The notes below the pieces were generated by a model that worked only from the letters and a program-made list of their open reading frames with translations, had not been told where the DNA came from and did no database searches. The translations under genes were made by a program, and so were the position numbers. 64,000 bases of DNA from positions 1,054,001 through 1,118,000 of the forward strand of contig CAWJFE010000005.1 of NCBI GenBank assembly GCA_963842125.1, in the 5' to 3' direction. The stretch comes from CAWCWK01 sp963842125. GTDB taxonomy: Bacteria > Pseudomonadota > Alphaproteobacteria > Rhizobiales > CAWCWK01. Shown one piece after another: positions 36,784 to 45,958 of this stretch; position 1 is the first letter of the stretch; each line of letters starts with the position of its first letter.

Positions 36784-37371
36784 TCAGGCAGCCTCCTTCG
36801 CCTCCTTCTCGGCGTCTTTCTCGGCCTGCGCGGCCTGGATTGCCTTGAGGCGAAGCGGGGACTTGGTCAGCGCGACCTCGATCTCGTTCTGCGCCTCGGT
36901 ATCCGTGGCGTTACGCACGGCGGCGACTTCCCGCATCAGCCGGTCGAGGCTCTGCTCGTAAAGCTGGCGCTCGGAGTAGGACTGCTCCGGCTGCTCGGCG
37001 GCGCGGTGAAGATCACGCACGACTTCGGCCACCTGGATGATGTCGCCCGAGTTGATCTTCGCTTCATACTCCTGCGCTCGGCGCGACCACATGGTCCGCT
37101 TCACGCGAGCGCGCCCCTTGCAGACCTCGATGGACTTGTCGATCTCTGCGGTGGAGGAGAGCTTGCGCATGCCGACGCTCTTGACCTTGCCGAGCGGCAC
37201 ACGGAGCGTCATCTTGTCCTTCTCGAAGTTGATGACGAACAATTCGAGTGGATAGCCCGCGACTTCCTGCTCTTCGATACCGGTGATCTGACCGACGCCG
37301 TGCGCCGGGTAGACGACATACTCGTTGACCTTGAAGCCCTGACGCTGGGCAATCTTCTTAGCTGCGGCCAT
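36784..37371 (-). CDS. carD: CarD-family transcription regulator
   Basis: Binds RNA polymerase beta and stabilises open complexes, especially at rRNA promoters. The 195-residue protein has an N-terminal Tudor-like RNAP-interaction domain (NEYVVYPAHGVGQITGIEE), a helical DNA-contacting domain (SRRAQEYEAKINSGDIIQVAEVVRD reads through it), and a charged Ala/Lys/Glu tail. The start at 37371 has AGGAG upstream. Together with fdxA, the S4 protein and the helicase it makes the conserved alphaproteobacterial block. The 390 bases between it and fdxA (37372-37761) must hold its promoter, but I see no convincing consensus or other feature there. Confidence 0.93.
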   Translation of the reverse strand: MAAAKKIAQRQGFKVNEYVVYPAHGVGQITGIEEQEVAGYPLELFVINFEKDKMTLRVPLGKVKSVGMRKLSSTAEIDKSIEVCKGRARVKRTMWSRRAQEYEAKINSGDIIQVAEVVRDLHRAAEQPEQSYSERQLYEQSLDRLMREVAAVRNATDTEAQNEIEVALTKSPLRLKAIQAAQAEKDAEKEAKEAA

Positions 37372-37761
37372 AAATTCGCGGTCTCCTGGATATGATGCCC
37401 TCGGCGCAGGGGGGACCTGCGCAAGCGCTAGGCCCTGATGCGGAACCGCGCCAGGGCTGGGGTTCAAGCTGACGTACCGATCAAAGCGTTCTCGACAAAC
37501 TGATTGGCTCTCGATCGGCCCGGTCTCGTTCCCGGGTTGGACAGTGGGATAGGGTCGGGCGCTACCGTGCTCGCCCGATTGGGTAACAAATGCTTAACAC
37601 ATTATTGCCCCGATTGGAAGCAGCGCCTTTCTCCGTGCCTTCACAGAGCTTAGTGATAAGATGTTGAAAGACCCTTGGTGGAAAAGGGAAACTTTGTCCC
37701 GTTTACCACCTTTGGAAACGCATGGGCGGCCATGGGCGGCTTGGCCGTGTCAATCCGAAGG

Positions 37762-38100
37762 CTAGTCGCCCTCGCCAGGATTGGCGGAGAAGAACTTCTC
37801 GAACTTGTCCTTCTCCCCGTCGTGCGTCTCGGCGTCCGCCGGAGGATCGCGCTTTACCGTTATATTGGGCCACTGGTCGGCATAGTCCGCGTTGACTTTC
37901 AGCCACTTGTCGAGCCCGGTCTCGGTGTCTGCCTTGATGGCATCAGCCGGGCATTCCGGCTCGCACACACCACAGTCGATGCACTCGTCCGGGTGGATGA
38001 CGAGCATGTTCTCGCCCTCATAGAAACAGTCGACCGGGCAGACCTCCACGCAGTCCATGTACTTGCACTTGATGCAGTTCTCGGTGACGACATAGGTCAT
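37762..38100 (-). CDS. fdxA: 7Fe ferredoxin (3Fe-4S plus 4Fe-4S)
   Basis: A low-potential electron carrier of 112 residues. The N-terminal cluster motif CIKCKYMDCVEVCPVDCF and the second motif CIDCGVCEPECP give the cysteine set of the Azotobacter FdI-type seven-iron ferredoxin. An acidic C-terminal tail (about 45 residues) is usual for this class. It lies 56 bases downstream of the S4 gene on the same strand. Confidence 0.96.
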   Translation of the reverse strand: MTYVVTENCIKCKYMDCVEVCPVDCFYEGENMLVIHPDECIDCGVCEPECPADAIKADTETGLDKWLKVNADYADQWPNITVKRDPPADAETHDGEKDKFEKFFSANPGEGD

Positions 38101-38156
38101 TCGGGCAGGTCTTTCTGGGCGAATTCGCGAGGGGACGGACGGCGTTGGCGTAGCCT

Positions 38157-38549
38157 TTAGCCCTCGCCGTCCCCATCCCGCAAGATGTCGCTGCGGGCGG
38201 CGTCGAGCCGGCGGCGGTCGCGTTTGGTGGGGCGTGGGCCGACGGGCTCATGACGCGGCGGCGGCGGCGGGCTGCGGTCTTCGTAGAGCGCCTGGGCCTC
38301 CGCAGCCGGCCCGCGACGCTCGCCAATCGCCGCGATCGCGAAGACGAGAATACGGCGCTCGAGCGCGATCGTGAGGACGTCGCCCGGTCGAACGGCCTGT
38401 TTCGTCGCTGCGACGATCTCTCGGTTCAGGCGGACCTTGCCACCCGCGACGAGCTTTTGCGCCAACGTCCGCGTCTTCACCACGCGGGCGTGCCAAAGCC
38501 ATTTGTCGATCCGCTGCGTGGGAACCGGCCCGGCGATCTCTGCGTCCAT
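38157..38549 (-). CDS. S4-domain RNA-binding protein, Hsp15-like
   Basis: A 130-residue protein. The N-terminal S4 fold reads RIDKWLWHARVVKTRTLAQKL then GGKVRLN, and is followed by a basic Pro/Arg-rich tail with RPTKRDRRRLD near the end, as in Hsp15, which binds stalled 50S subunits carrying peptidyl-tRNA. That function here is inferred. The start is ATG 38549, 5 bases after the helicase stop; a TTG at 38558 would overlap it. It lies in the helicase-S4-fdxA-carD block. Confidence 0.87.
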   Translation of the reverse strand: MDAEIAGPVPTQRIDKWLWHARVVKTRTLAQKLVAGGKVRLNREIVAATKQAVRPGDVLTIALERRILVFAIAAIGERRGPAAEAQALYEDRSPPPPPRHEPVGPRPTKRDRRRLDAARSDILRDGDGEG

Positions 38550-38554
38550 ACCCG

Positions 38555-41500
38555 TCAAGTCTGCTCGGGCGCCCCTTCTGTGGTCTGCGCGGATGTGTTG
38601 GCCGGAGCGGTGTCGGGGCTCCGATCCTCAGTCGGGGTCGCAGTGTCGGTCTTCGCCTCGGCAGGACCCTTGCCGCGTTTCGGTCTGCGCTTTCTGTTCG
38701 ACTTCTCATTGGGTTTGTTGGCCGGTGTCTCCGGCTTCGCCAGCGAGTTCTTCAACGCCAACAAGGCCGCGAAAGGCGAATCGGGATCGGGCCCGCGACG
38801 GGGCGGCGGAGAGGCCTGGCGGTCCGGCTGCGGTCGTGGACCTCGCTCTCGCTGAGGGCGCTCGCCGCTTCTCTCGAACTTGGGCTTGCGAGACCGGGCG
38901 AACTCTGTGCGCGGGGGCCCACGGCGGCCCGGCCTGTCGTCGCCGTCTTGCCGCGCGCGGCGGTCGGGTCGACCGCCTGTCTGACGGCGTGCGGCGCGCC
39001 AGATCTGGACCTCGACCATTTCAGGCGTCGCCTCGACGTCAGGCGCAGCCTCGGCCTGCGTATTCACCTCGGACGGTGCCTCGACCGAGGCCGGCTCTTC
39101 GGCAGTCTGCGCGCTCTCCACTGCGGCGGCGGTTTCCGCCGCGTCGAGTGCGGCTATCGCCGCCTCACCCCTGTCTTCCGGCGCAACGGTCGCTTCGTTC
39201 GCCGGAGCTTCGGGCGACGCGTCCGCCTCCAGTCCTTCGACGATGGACGCCGCTTGGCCTCCTGCATCGGAATCCGAGGGAGGTTCGGGCGCGACGGTAG
39301 CGGCCATTGCCTCACCGTCATTCTCGCCGTCCACCCGCGCAGGAACGGCGACACCCGCCGCGCCCTCGGACTTGACGACGGTCAGCATTTCGCCGTCCGC
39401 GGCGGATGCAGCATCAGGCGCGGCGGCCTCTGCAGGTCTATCGGCGTCCGCAGGCTTCGCCTCGGTTTTGACGGTTGGCTTGTCCCTGCCTTTCGGATCG
39501 GGCTTCGCGTCGAGAACCGCGAGTACGCTCGCCGGTATCTGTTTCGTCTCAGGCTTGTAGCCGAGAGACTTGAGGATGGACGCGAAGGCTTCCGACGAGG
39601 CACCGAGAAGCGATGTCATGTCCTGCGTGACCCGGAAGGCTCCACCCATGGCGCCGGCCGGGCGGTTGTCGCCCGAACCCTCGCGCCACGATAGGGCCGG
39701 GCGGATGTTGTCCGCGAGCCGCTCCAGGATGTCGACGCGCACGCAGAGATCGCCGGCGGGATAGTAACCGGATGCCATGTACGCGCCGTCCGGCGTCTCC
39801 TTGTCTCGCGCGAACGAGGTGCGCCCCGACAGGGCGATGCGGGGCAGGTCCTCGAGTCCATGCGCCTCCAGCGCGTCGTTCTTGAGCGCCCAGAGGAGGA
39901 TTGTGAGCGCGCGGGGGGCGGGCTTGAGGAGGATGGGCACGTAGAGATGATGCGCGCCGAAGCGAAGGCCGAGGGCGCGCAGCTTGGCGCGCTCGCCTTG
40001 CTCGATCTGCTTGACGTCGTTCATCACGGCCGTGCGCGGCAGGATGCCAAGCGTTTCCGCAAGCTGGTATGCGATGCCGCGCGAGATGCCCTCCAAACCC
40101 TCGGCAGTCTTCAACTCGAAGAGCGGGCGAAGAAGGTTCGTCACGTGGTGGTCGAGCCAGGTATCGAGCCGTGCCTGCACCTTGTCGCGGTGCGGTCCGG
40201 TCAGATGCTCGTCGGCGATCAGGCGCACGCGCGGCTTTAGAATGTCGTCCGTCGCGTCGAGCTTCGCGACAGGTTGGCCGTCCCATCGCAGCATAGCGTC
40301 GGACGCGAGAATGAACGAACCGTCGCCTGCCTCCGCCAGCTTGTCGGCTCGCAGATTTACGGCCTGACCGAGTGCGGCCTGGGCGGCCGAACGCAACGTC
40401 TTGTCCTGGCTGGCGTCCTCGGTTCGCTCCGGCGCGAAGACGAAGCCTTCGAGCCGGCCCACCGGCTGACCCTCGACCAGCACCTCGCCCGCATCCGTGA
40501 TCTCGGCTTCCAGCATTGCGTTCTCTCTCAGGCGGCGCATCAGGACCGAAGTGCGCCTGTCGACAAATCGTTGCGTCAGCCGCTCGTGCAGCGCGTCCGA
40601 CAGCTTGTCCTCGATAGCCCGGGTTGTGTCCTGCCAATGGGCCGGATCGTCAAGCCAATCCGGCCGATTGGCGACGAAGGTCCATGTCCGCATATGGGCG
40701 ATGCGATGGCTCAGCGTGTCGATATCGCCGTCGAACCGCTCGCAATGGCCGATCTGCTTGGCGAACCAATCGACCGGGATCTTTCCTTCGTTCGACAGGA
40801 AGCGAAAGAGGTTGAAGACGAGGTCGGCGTGGGAGTTCGGCGAGACCTTGCGGTAATCCGGCACGAGGCAGGACTCCCACAATCGGTGCACGTCGTCGCG
40901 CGTGGCGGCGAGGTCCATGATCTCCGGCCGCTTGCGCGCGATCTCCAGCACCTGCACGTCCGGCCCGGGCGGTGCGCGGGTGAGGCCGTGCTCCCTTGGG
41001 ATGATGTCGAGCGAAGCTGCCAGGCGCTCGACCGATCCGAAGTCGAGGTCCGGGTTGCGCCATTGGAAGACCTTATGGGCGTCGAAATTGTGGGTTTCGA
41101 TCTTCTCGACCATCTCGTCGTCGAGCGGATCGACCCGGCCCGTGGTACCAAACGTGCCGTCATTCTTGTAACGCCCGGCGCGGCCGGCGATCTGCCCCAT
41201 CTCGGCAGGATTGAGCTGTCGAAACTGGAAGCCGTCGAATTTCCGCGTCGAGGCGAAGACGACGTGGTCGACATCGAGGTTGAGCCCCATGCCAATCGCG
41301 TCCGTCGCGACGAGGTAATCGACCTCGCCCTCCTGATAGAGCGCGACCTGCGCGTTCCGCGTGCGCGGGCTGAGCGCACCCATCACGACCGCCGCACCGC
41401 CTCGCTGGCGCCGGATCAACTCCGCGATCGCATAAACCTCGGAGGCCGAGAACGCGACGATGGCCGAGCGCTGCGGGAGGCGCGTGACCTTCTTGTGGCC

Positions 41501-42067
41501 GGTGTGCGCCAGGATCGACATGCGCGGCCGGGTGACGACCGAGACGCCCGGCATCAGCCGCTCGATGAGGGGGCGTGCGGTGTCGGACCCCAGTAGCAGC
41601 GTCTCTTGCGAGCCGCGTGCATGCAGCATCCGGTCGGTGAAGACGTGGCCGCGTTCCAGGTTGGCTGCGAGCTGGACTTCGTCGATGGCCAGGAAGGCCG
41701 GCTCCACATCGCGTGGCATGGCCTCGACCGTGCAGACCCAGAAGCGCGGGTTCTTCGGCTTGATCTTTTCCTCGCCCGTGACGAGGGCGACCTGATCCTC
41801 TCCAACCCGCGCGGCGATGCGTCCGTAGACCTCGCGCGCAAGGAGACGCAGCGGCAGGCCGATGACGCCGCTCTCGTGCGCGATCATCCGCTCGATGGCG
41901 AGATGGGTCTTGCCGGTATTGGTCGGCCCGAGGACGGCGGTGACACCGCGCGAGCGCATGTGCGGCGCGCGCGTGAAATCGCTCCGGGATGGGGAGCGGG
42001 CGGGCGCGTCAAGATCCATGGGGGAGGGCTCGCGGATAGGGGCGGTCACGCGGCACGGGCCGCGCAT
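38555..42067 (-). CDS. Suv3-like DExH-box helicase with long disordered tail
   Basis: A predicted RNA helicase of 1170 residues related to mitochondrial SUV3. The helicase core covers about residues 40-400: AVLGPTNTGKTHLAIERM (Walker A), AIDEVQLAANLERG (DEVQ box), GMGLNLDVDHVVFAS, and QIAGRAGRYKNDG (motif VI). A Suv3-type helical region follows to about 830. The last 330 residues are Ala/Glu/Pro-rich and then Arg-rich, probably disordered and RNA-binding. The start is 42067 or Met17 at 42019; neither has a convincing ribosome site. A role in RNA turnover is inferred from SUV3. Confidence 0.88.
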   Translation of the reverse strand: MRGPCRVTAPIREPSPMDLDAPARSPSRSDFTRAPHMRSRGVTAVLGPTNTGKTHLAIERMIAHESGVIGLPLRLLAREVYGRIAARVGEDQVALVTGEEKIKPKNPRFWVCTVEAMPRDVEPAFLAIDEVQLAANLERGHVFTDRMLHARGSQETLLLGSDTARPLIERLMPGVSVVTRPRMSILAHTGHKKVTRLPQRSAIVAFSASEVYAIAELIRRQRGGAAVVMGALSPRTRNAQVALYQEGEVDYLVATDAIGMGLNLDVDHVVFASTRKFDGFQFRQLNPAEMGQIAGRAGRYKNDGTFGTTGRVDPLDDEMVEKIETHNFDAHKVFQWRNPDLDFGSVERLAASLDIIPREHGLTRAPPGPDVQVLEIARKRPEIMDLAATRDDVHRLWESCLVPDYRKVSPNSHADLVFNLFRFLSNEGKIPVDWFAKQIGHCERFDGDIDTLSHRIAHMRTWTFVANRPDWLDDPAHWQDTTRAIEDKLSDALHERLTQRFVDRRTSVLMRRLRENAMLEAEITDAGEVLVEGQPVGRLEGFVFAPERTEDASQDKTLRSAAQAALGQAVNLRADKLAEAGDGSFILASDAMLRWDGQPVAKLDATDDILKPRVRLIADEHLTGPHRDKVQARLDTWLDHHVTNLLRPLFELKTAEGLEGISRGIAYQLAETLGILPRTAVMNDVKQIEQGERAKLRALGLRFGAHHLYVPILLKPAPRALTILLWALKNDALEAHGLEDLPRIALSGRTSFARDKETPDGAYMASGYYPAGDLCVRVDILERLADNIRPALSWREGSGDNRPAGAMGGAFRVTQDMTSLLGASSEAFASILKSLGYKPETKQIPASVLAVLDAKPDPKGRDKPTVKTEAKPADADRPAEAAAPDAASAADGEMLTVVKSEGAAGVAVPARVDGENDGEAMAATVAPEPPSDSDAGGQAASIVEGLEADASPEAPANEATVAPEDRGEAAIAALDAAETAAAVESAQTAEEPASVEAPSEVNTQAEAAPDVEATPEMVEVQIWRAARRQTGGRPDRRARQDGDDRPGRRGPPRTEFARSRKPKFERSGERPQRERGPRPQPDRQASPPPRRGPDPDSPFAALLALKNSLAKPETPANKPNEKSNRKRRPKRGKGPAEAKTDTATPTEDRSPDTAPANTSAQTTEGAPEQT

Positions 42068-42112
42068 CCTTCGTAGGTCGTTCCGGAATGTAGGGAGTGT
42101 GGCGGCCCTCGG

Positions 42113-42973
42113 CTACCGGACGGACGCGCTTTTCGGTAACGGCTTGGCCGCGAAGCGACGGGCCTTGATGACGCCGGTGCCGACGGAGGTCTTCGCCGTC
42201 AGCTTGTAGGGCGCCAGAACCTTCGTATCGCCGACGGGTGCGAGCCAGAGGCGAATGTCGGCCTGGCTCTCCGCCTCGGAGATTTCCTTGCGGCCCTTCC
42301 GGTGGCCCGACACGGCCTTGAAGATGATGCGGCAGATCACGGCGGGGCCGGAATAGCCGTCCGCGGACACGGTCTCGCCGCCGATATGGCGCAGCTTGAT
42401 GTCGAAGCGGGCGCGGCCGTCATAAACCGGGATTGTGCGGTTGCAGGCATCGCCCGCCATCGCCTTCGCTACGTTCGAGACGGGCACGACGAGCATGCTC
42501 AGCGGATCGACCACGCCGCGCTTGTGCGCCTTCGTGACGGGCACGCGCTCGTTCATCCGATCGAGCGGGGGGACGACATTGGCGGCGGTGACGTTGCCGC
42601 CGCGTAGAGCGATGCCGATAGCGAGGTCTTCTCCGCCCGACGTTTCCGAATAGTCGTAGCGGCTCGGGACCGGCTTGTTGCGTGCGAACGTACCGACGCT
42701 CGCAACGCGGCCCTTGCCCTGCGCGAACAGCTGCGCCACGCCGCTGATCTTGCCGCCGCCCGCAAGACGGTAGGCCTTGTCATTGACAGTCGCGTCGAGG
42801 TTCACCTTGCCGATGGGGACACCTGCCAGCGAGACCGAATAGGACCCGCTGAAGCTCGTCCAGTCCGCCGCGAGAGCAGATGTGCTGAGCATCAAGGAGA
42901 GCACGCCGGCAGACGCGACGCCGCAAAGCGCGCGTGGCGGAAACGCACGCGCCAGGGTTCTCGATATCGACAC
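42113..42973 (-). CDS. DUF3108 secreted protein
   Basis: A 286-residue predicted periplasmic protein of PF11306. It starts with GTG at 42973, supported by GGGAG 8 bases upstream, giving a signal peptide (SISRTLARAFPP, then a hydrophobic core ending STSALAAD). The mature part begins FSGSYSVSLAGVPIGKVNLD, the family's typical start for a lipid-exporter-like beta structure, and runs to AAKPLPKSASVR. Function is unknown. The gene points away from rpmB. Confidence 0.83.
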   Translation of the reverse strand: MSISRTLARAFPPRALCGVASAGVLSLMLSTSALAADWTSFSGSYSVSLAGVPIGKVNLDATVNDKAYRLAGGGKISGVAQLFAQGKGRVASVGTFARNKPVPSRYDYSETSGGEDLAIGIALRGGNVTAANVVPPLDRMNERVPVTKAHKRGVVDPLSMLVVPVSNVAKAMAGDACNRTIPVYDGRARFDIKLRHIGGETVSADGYSGPAVICRIIFKAVSGHRKGRKEISEAESQADIRLWLAPVGDTKVLAPYKLTAKTSVGTGVIKARRFAAKPLPKSASVR

Positions 42974-43109
42974 GTGCACAACTCCCAATCGGCCCAACGA
43001 CCCCAGCCGCCCCGATGTTGACGGCACATGGTTAACGTTGCCCGAATGTATGGCGGATGAACGGCAGGCCGCGCTACCCAATAGACTGCCGACAACCCGC
43101 CGCTGCCGG

Positions 43110-43138
43110 TTGACGCCGTCGCCCTCCGCCACTAAACA
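43110..43138 (+). promoter_or_regulatory. Candidate rpmB promoter
   Basis: TTGACG (43110-43115), 17 bases, then TAAACA (43133-43138). This would place the start about 100 bases before the rpmB ATG. Confidence 0.4.
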
Positions 43139-43244
43139 CCGCGCACGCTGTCAAATTCCCTTTTGGCCGCCGGCTTTCGCTCGCCGTATCGGCACCTGCG
43201 AATCCGTCGTCGTACCCCGAAGGGCGAACCCAAGGAATATCCCC

Positions 43245-43547
43245 ATGGCCCGCCGTTGTGAGCTGACCGGCAAGGACGTGATGACTGGCAACAATGTCAG
43301 CCACGCCAAGAACAGGAGCCGCCGCCGGTTCCTGCCCAATCTGAACGTTGTGACGCTGGCTTCCGAGTCGCTCGGCCGCGCCTTCCGGCTGCGCGTCGCG
43401 ATGAGCTCGATCCGCACGGTCGAGCATCGCGGTGGCCTCGACGCCTTCCTGATGAAGGCTAAGGTCGACGAGCTTTCGCCGAAGGCGCGCGAGATCCGTC
43501 GCCAGGTCAAGAAGCAGGCTGCCGAGTCTGCGGCCGCTACCGCCTAG
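43245..43547 (+). CDS. rpmB: 50S ribosomal protein L28
   Basis: A large-subunit ribosomal protein. The 100-residue sequence starts MARRCELTGKDVMTGNNVSH, characteristic of alphaproteobacterial L28, and continues NRSRRRFLPNLNVV. AAGGA at 43232-43236 fixes the ATG at 43245; the much longer open frame upstream is not coding by homology. It is monocistronic or read into the VUT transporter gene 36 bases later. Confidence 0.97.
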   Translation: MARRCELTGKDVMTGNNVSHAKNRSRRRFLPNLNVVTLASESLGRAFRLRVAMSSIRTVEHRGGLDAFLMKAKVDELSPKAREIRRQVKKQAAESAAATA

Positions 43548-43583
43548 CTGCTCTCGCCGCCCTTTGGGGCTGGCGTATCGAGA

Positions 43584-44228
43584 ATGGACAGACTGATGTC
43601 GATCGATCGATCCGCTCGGGGCCTATGGGCCCCGATCGCGTTCATGTGCGCCGTCGTGGTCGCATCGAACGTGTTGGTTCAGTATCCGGTTCGCCTCCTC
43701 GGCCTGCAGGACTTGCTGACCTGGGGCGCCTTCACCTATCCGCTGGCCTTCCTCGCTACCGATCTGACCAACCGCCGGTTCGGCCCGCGCGCCGCGCGCC
43801 GGGTGGTCTATGTCGGTTTTGCGCTTGCCGTCGTGCTATCGGTATGGCTGGCGACTCCGCGTATCGCACTGGCGTCCGGAACCGCGTTTCTCGTCGCGCA
43901 GCTGATGGATGTCGGGATCTTCAATCGGTTGCGTGAGGGCGCTTGGTGGCGCGCGCCGCTGGTCTCGTCGGTGATCGGATCGCTGGTCGACACCGCTCTC
44001 TTCTTCACCCTCGCCTTTGCGGCCTTGCCGGGTGCGGTTTGGCCGCTCTCCATTACCGATGGCTTCGCGATCGAGTACGCGCCGTTGCTCGGGTCCGCGC
44101 TCGACGCGCCGCGTTGGATGTCCTGGGCGCTGGGCGACCTTGGTGTGAAGATCCTCACGGTCAGCCTCGCGCTCATCCCCTATCGGCTGCTCGCACTGCG
44201 AACGTCGGGACCTGTCCCCGCCGTTTAG
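43584..44228 (+). CDS. VUT-family transporter, likely queuosine precursor (YhhQ type)
   Basis: A 214-residue inner-membrane protein of PF02592 with about six helices. It includes the family's ASNVLVQYPVRLLG start, TYPLAFLATDLTNRRFGPRAARR, QLMDVGIFNRLREG and DTALFFTLAF. E. coli YhhQ imports preQ0/preQ1; transport of the same or related deazapurines is inferred. The start is 43584 or Met5 at 43596. No queuosine enzyme lies in the window. The 336 bases after it (44229-44564) hold no gene I can support. Confidence 0.85.
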   Translation: MDRLMSIDRSARGLWAPIAFMCAVVVASNVLVQYPVRLLGLQDLLTWGAFTYPLAFLATDLTNRRFGPRAARRVVYVGFALAVVLSVWLATPRIALASGTAFLVAQLMDVGIFNRLREGAWWRAPLVSSVIGSLVDTALFFTLAFAALPGAVWPLSITDGFAIEYAPLLGSALDAPRWMSWALGDLGVKILTVSLALIPYRLLALRTSGPVPAV

Positions 44229-44484
44229 GGCGCCTCCGGCCGAGGTTGCCTTGATCCGATGCCGTCCTGCGGCGTGGTGGTCTGCCGCACGCCACAGCCC
44301 GATGCCATCCGCATCGTGCGAGGATCGCAACCCACCCACCACGCCCCCGGACGCCACCCTCCACACGGCTCGCCCGTGTACGCCGGCTGCGTCGCAGCCT
44401 CCCGCACGATATGCGGCACCGCAACGCTCGGCTCTCCTGGCCCGACGAACACGGGCGAGCCGTCAGGCAAACCAACCTCGGCCG

Positions 44485-44510
44485 GAAACGCTCTAAGGTC
44501 TTTCCTCGGT
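44485..44510 (+). promoter_or_regulatory. Weak EcfG-like element before the baeRF gene
   Basis: GAAAC (44485-44489), 17 bases, CGGT (44507-44510): one mismatch in each half of the general-stress consensus GGAAC-N17-CGTT. It is about 55 bases upstream of the ATG. This is suggestive only. Confidence 0.25.
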
Positions 44511-44564
44511 TCGCCAGCGCCCCATGTCAGAAGGGCAGACAGGCCTTTCTGATGAGGACCCCCA

Positions 44565-45740
44565 ATGATCGGTTTCGAAGACCTCCGCTCCCTGATCGCA
44601 TCGACCGGGGAGGCGCATGTCAGCCTCTTCATGCCGATGCACAAGTCCGGACAGGATGTGCGGCAGAATCCGATACGCATGAAGAACGCGATCAAGGCGG
44701 CCGAAGCCAAGCTTAAAGAGCATGACATCTCACCGGACGGGCTCCTGGATGAGCTTCATACCAAGCTGGCCGACCACGACCTCGCCGACGGCTTCTGGCA
44801 GCATCAGGATCACGGTCTCGCCGTCTTCGTGGAGCCGGGCAGGACGCACTGGTTCAAGGTGCCGATCGATCTCAAGGAGGTCGTCCACGTCGGCCGGACG
44901 TATCACGTCAAGCCGCTGCTTCCGCTGCTTATGCGCGACGGTACGTTCTATGTCCTGGCTTCCAGTCAGGACCGCACGCAGCTCTTCGAGGCATCCCGCT
45001 ATGCCATGGAGCCGATTAGCGACGATCGCATCCCCGAGTCGATAGAGAAGCTTCTCGGTATGACGGATTACGAGGACCAGGACGCGTTGCGCACTGCTGG
45101 TCCGACGGGGCCGGTCGCTGCCACGGGCGGCAATCCGGCTGCTGTCTCGGCTTCGCAGGGGCCGAGCGCGAAGGACTACAAGACGACCGAATTGAAGCAA
45201 TACGCCGTCCAGATCGGCAACGGCGTCGATGCGGTTCTTGGCGGCAAGGGCCACCCGCTCGTGCTGGCGGCGGACGACAAGCTGCTGGGCATGCTTCGGG
45301 ACGAGATCAGCTATGTCAATATGCTGGAAGCTGGCGTCCGCGACCAGCCTTGGTCCGGCCACACGGAAGCCGATCTTCATGCCAAGGTCTACGAGATCGC
45401 CCGGCCGAAACTCGAAGAAGACCGCAACGCCGCCATGGAGCGGGTGACCGCACGATTGAACGATGGCGGCGAGGGGGCTTCCGACGATATCGAGACCGTA
45501 GTCGCGGCCGCCGCCTTCGGGCGCGTCGAAGCATTGATCGTCGATCAGAAGGCGGAGGTCTGGGGCGGTTTCGACGAGAACAGTGGTAAGGTCCGGTTCG
45601 CGTCCCTCGGCGATCCGACAGCCGTCGATCTCATCGACCTTGCGGTCGTGAAAACGCTGGGCAACGGCGGGCAGGTCTACAGCTACCCGCTAGCGATGGA
45701 GAAGCCGCCGGCTAAGGTTGCCGCAATATTAAGATATTAG
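44565..45740 (+). CDS. Bacterial archaeo-eukaryotic release-factor (baeRF3-type) protein
   Basis: A 391-residue protein related to the eRF1/Pelota superfamily. Recognisable family segments are SLFMPMHKSGQDVRQNPIRMKN, GFWQHQDHGLAVFVEPG, YHVKPLLPLLMRDGTFYVLA and QDRTQLFEASRYAM in the N-terminal half. The C-terminal half has ADLHAKVYEIARPKLEEDRN, then the RNase H/L7Ae-like segment ending VYSYPLAMEKPPAKVAAILRY. Comparative genomics proposes roles in ribosome rescue or stress translation control; this is untested for this protein. It is the only gene of its transcription unit. Confidence 0.8.
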   Translation: MIGFEDLRSLIASTGEAHVSLFMPMHKSGQDVRQNPIRMKNAIKAAEAKLKEHDISPDGLLDELHTKLADHDLADGFWQHQDHGLAVFVEPGRTHWFKVPIDLKEVVHVGRTYHVKPLLPLLMRDGTFYVLASSQDRTQLFEASRYAMEPISDDRIPESIEKLLGMTDYEDQDALRTAGPTGPVAATGGNPAAVSASQGPSAKDYKTTELKQYAVQIGNGVDAVLGGKGHPLVLAADDKLLGMLRDEISYVNMLEAGVRDQPWSGHTEADLHAKVYEIARPKLEEDRNAAMERVTARLNDGGEGASDDIETVVAAAAFGRVEALIVDQKAEVWGGFDENSGKVRFASLGDPTAVDLIDLAVVKTLGNGGQVYSYPLAMEKPPAKVAAILRY

Positions 45741-45806
45741 CGCGAAACTGAATCGATGTTCCGGCGTTGTGCTACTTGAATGACGCCATAACCTCGGTGT
45801 TTCGCC

Positions 45807-45953
45807 ATGTCTTCGCAGGCAGCCTTGATCATCGCCACCGTGTTGCTGACCGCTCTCGCGGCCGGCTTCGGCGCGACCTATGCCGAGCAACATGCGCGGG
45901 CGATTGGCGGGTCGAATAGTCTCGCGGTCACGTATATCAGCGCCAATAGCTGA
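45807..45953 (+). CDS. Small single-span membrane protein, 48 residues
   Basis: An ATG at 45807 opens a 48-codon frame with an N-terminal hydrophobic helix (ALIIATVLLTALAAGFGATY) and a short polar tail ending SLAVTYISANS. It ends 5 bases before the tspO ATG, which suggests coupling. The ribosome site is weak. I know no family; the coding call rests on its shape and position. Confidence 0.45.
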   Translation: MSSQAALIIATVLLTALAAGFGATYAEQHARAIGGSNSLAVTYISANS

Positions 45954-45958
45954 ACGCG

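Noticed and set aside
40274..41596. 440-codon plus-strand frame opposite the Suv3-like helicase
   Set aside because: Antisense shadow of the helicase core.
44225..44728. Minus-strand frame across the 336-base gap before the baeRF gene
   Set aside because: Its start lies inside the baeRF gene, it has no ribosome site and no recognisable domain; the gap is left as unassigned.
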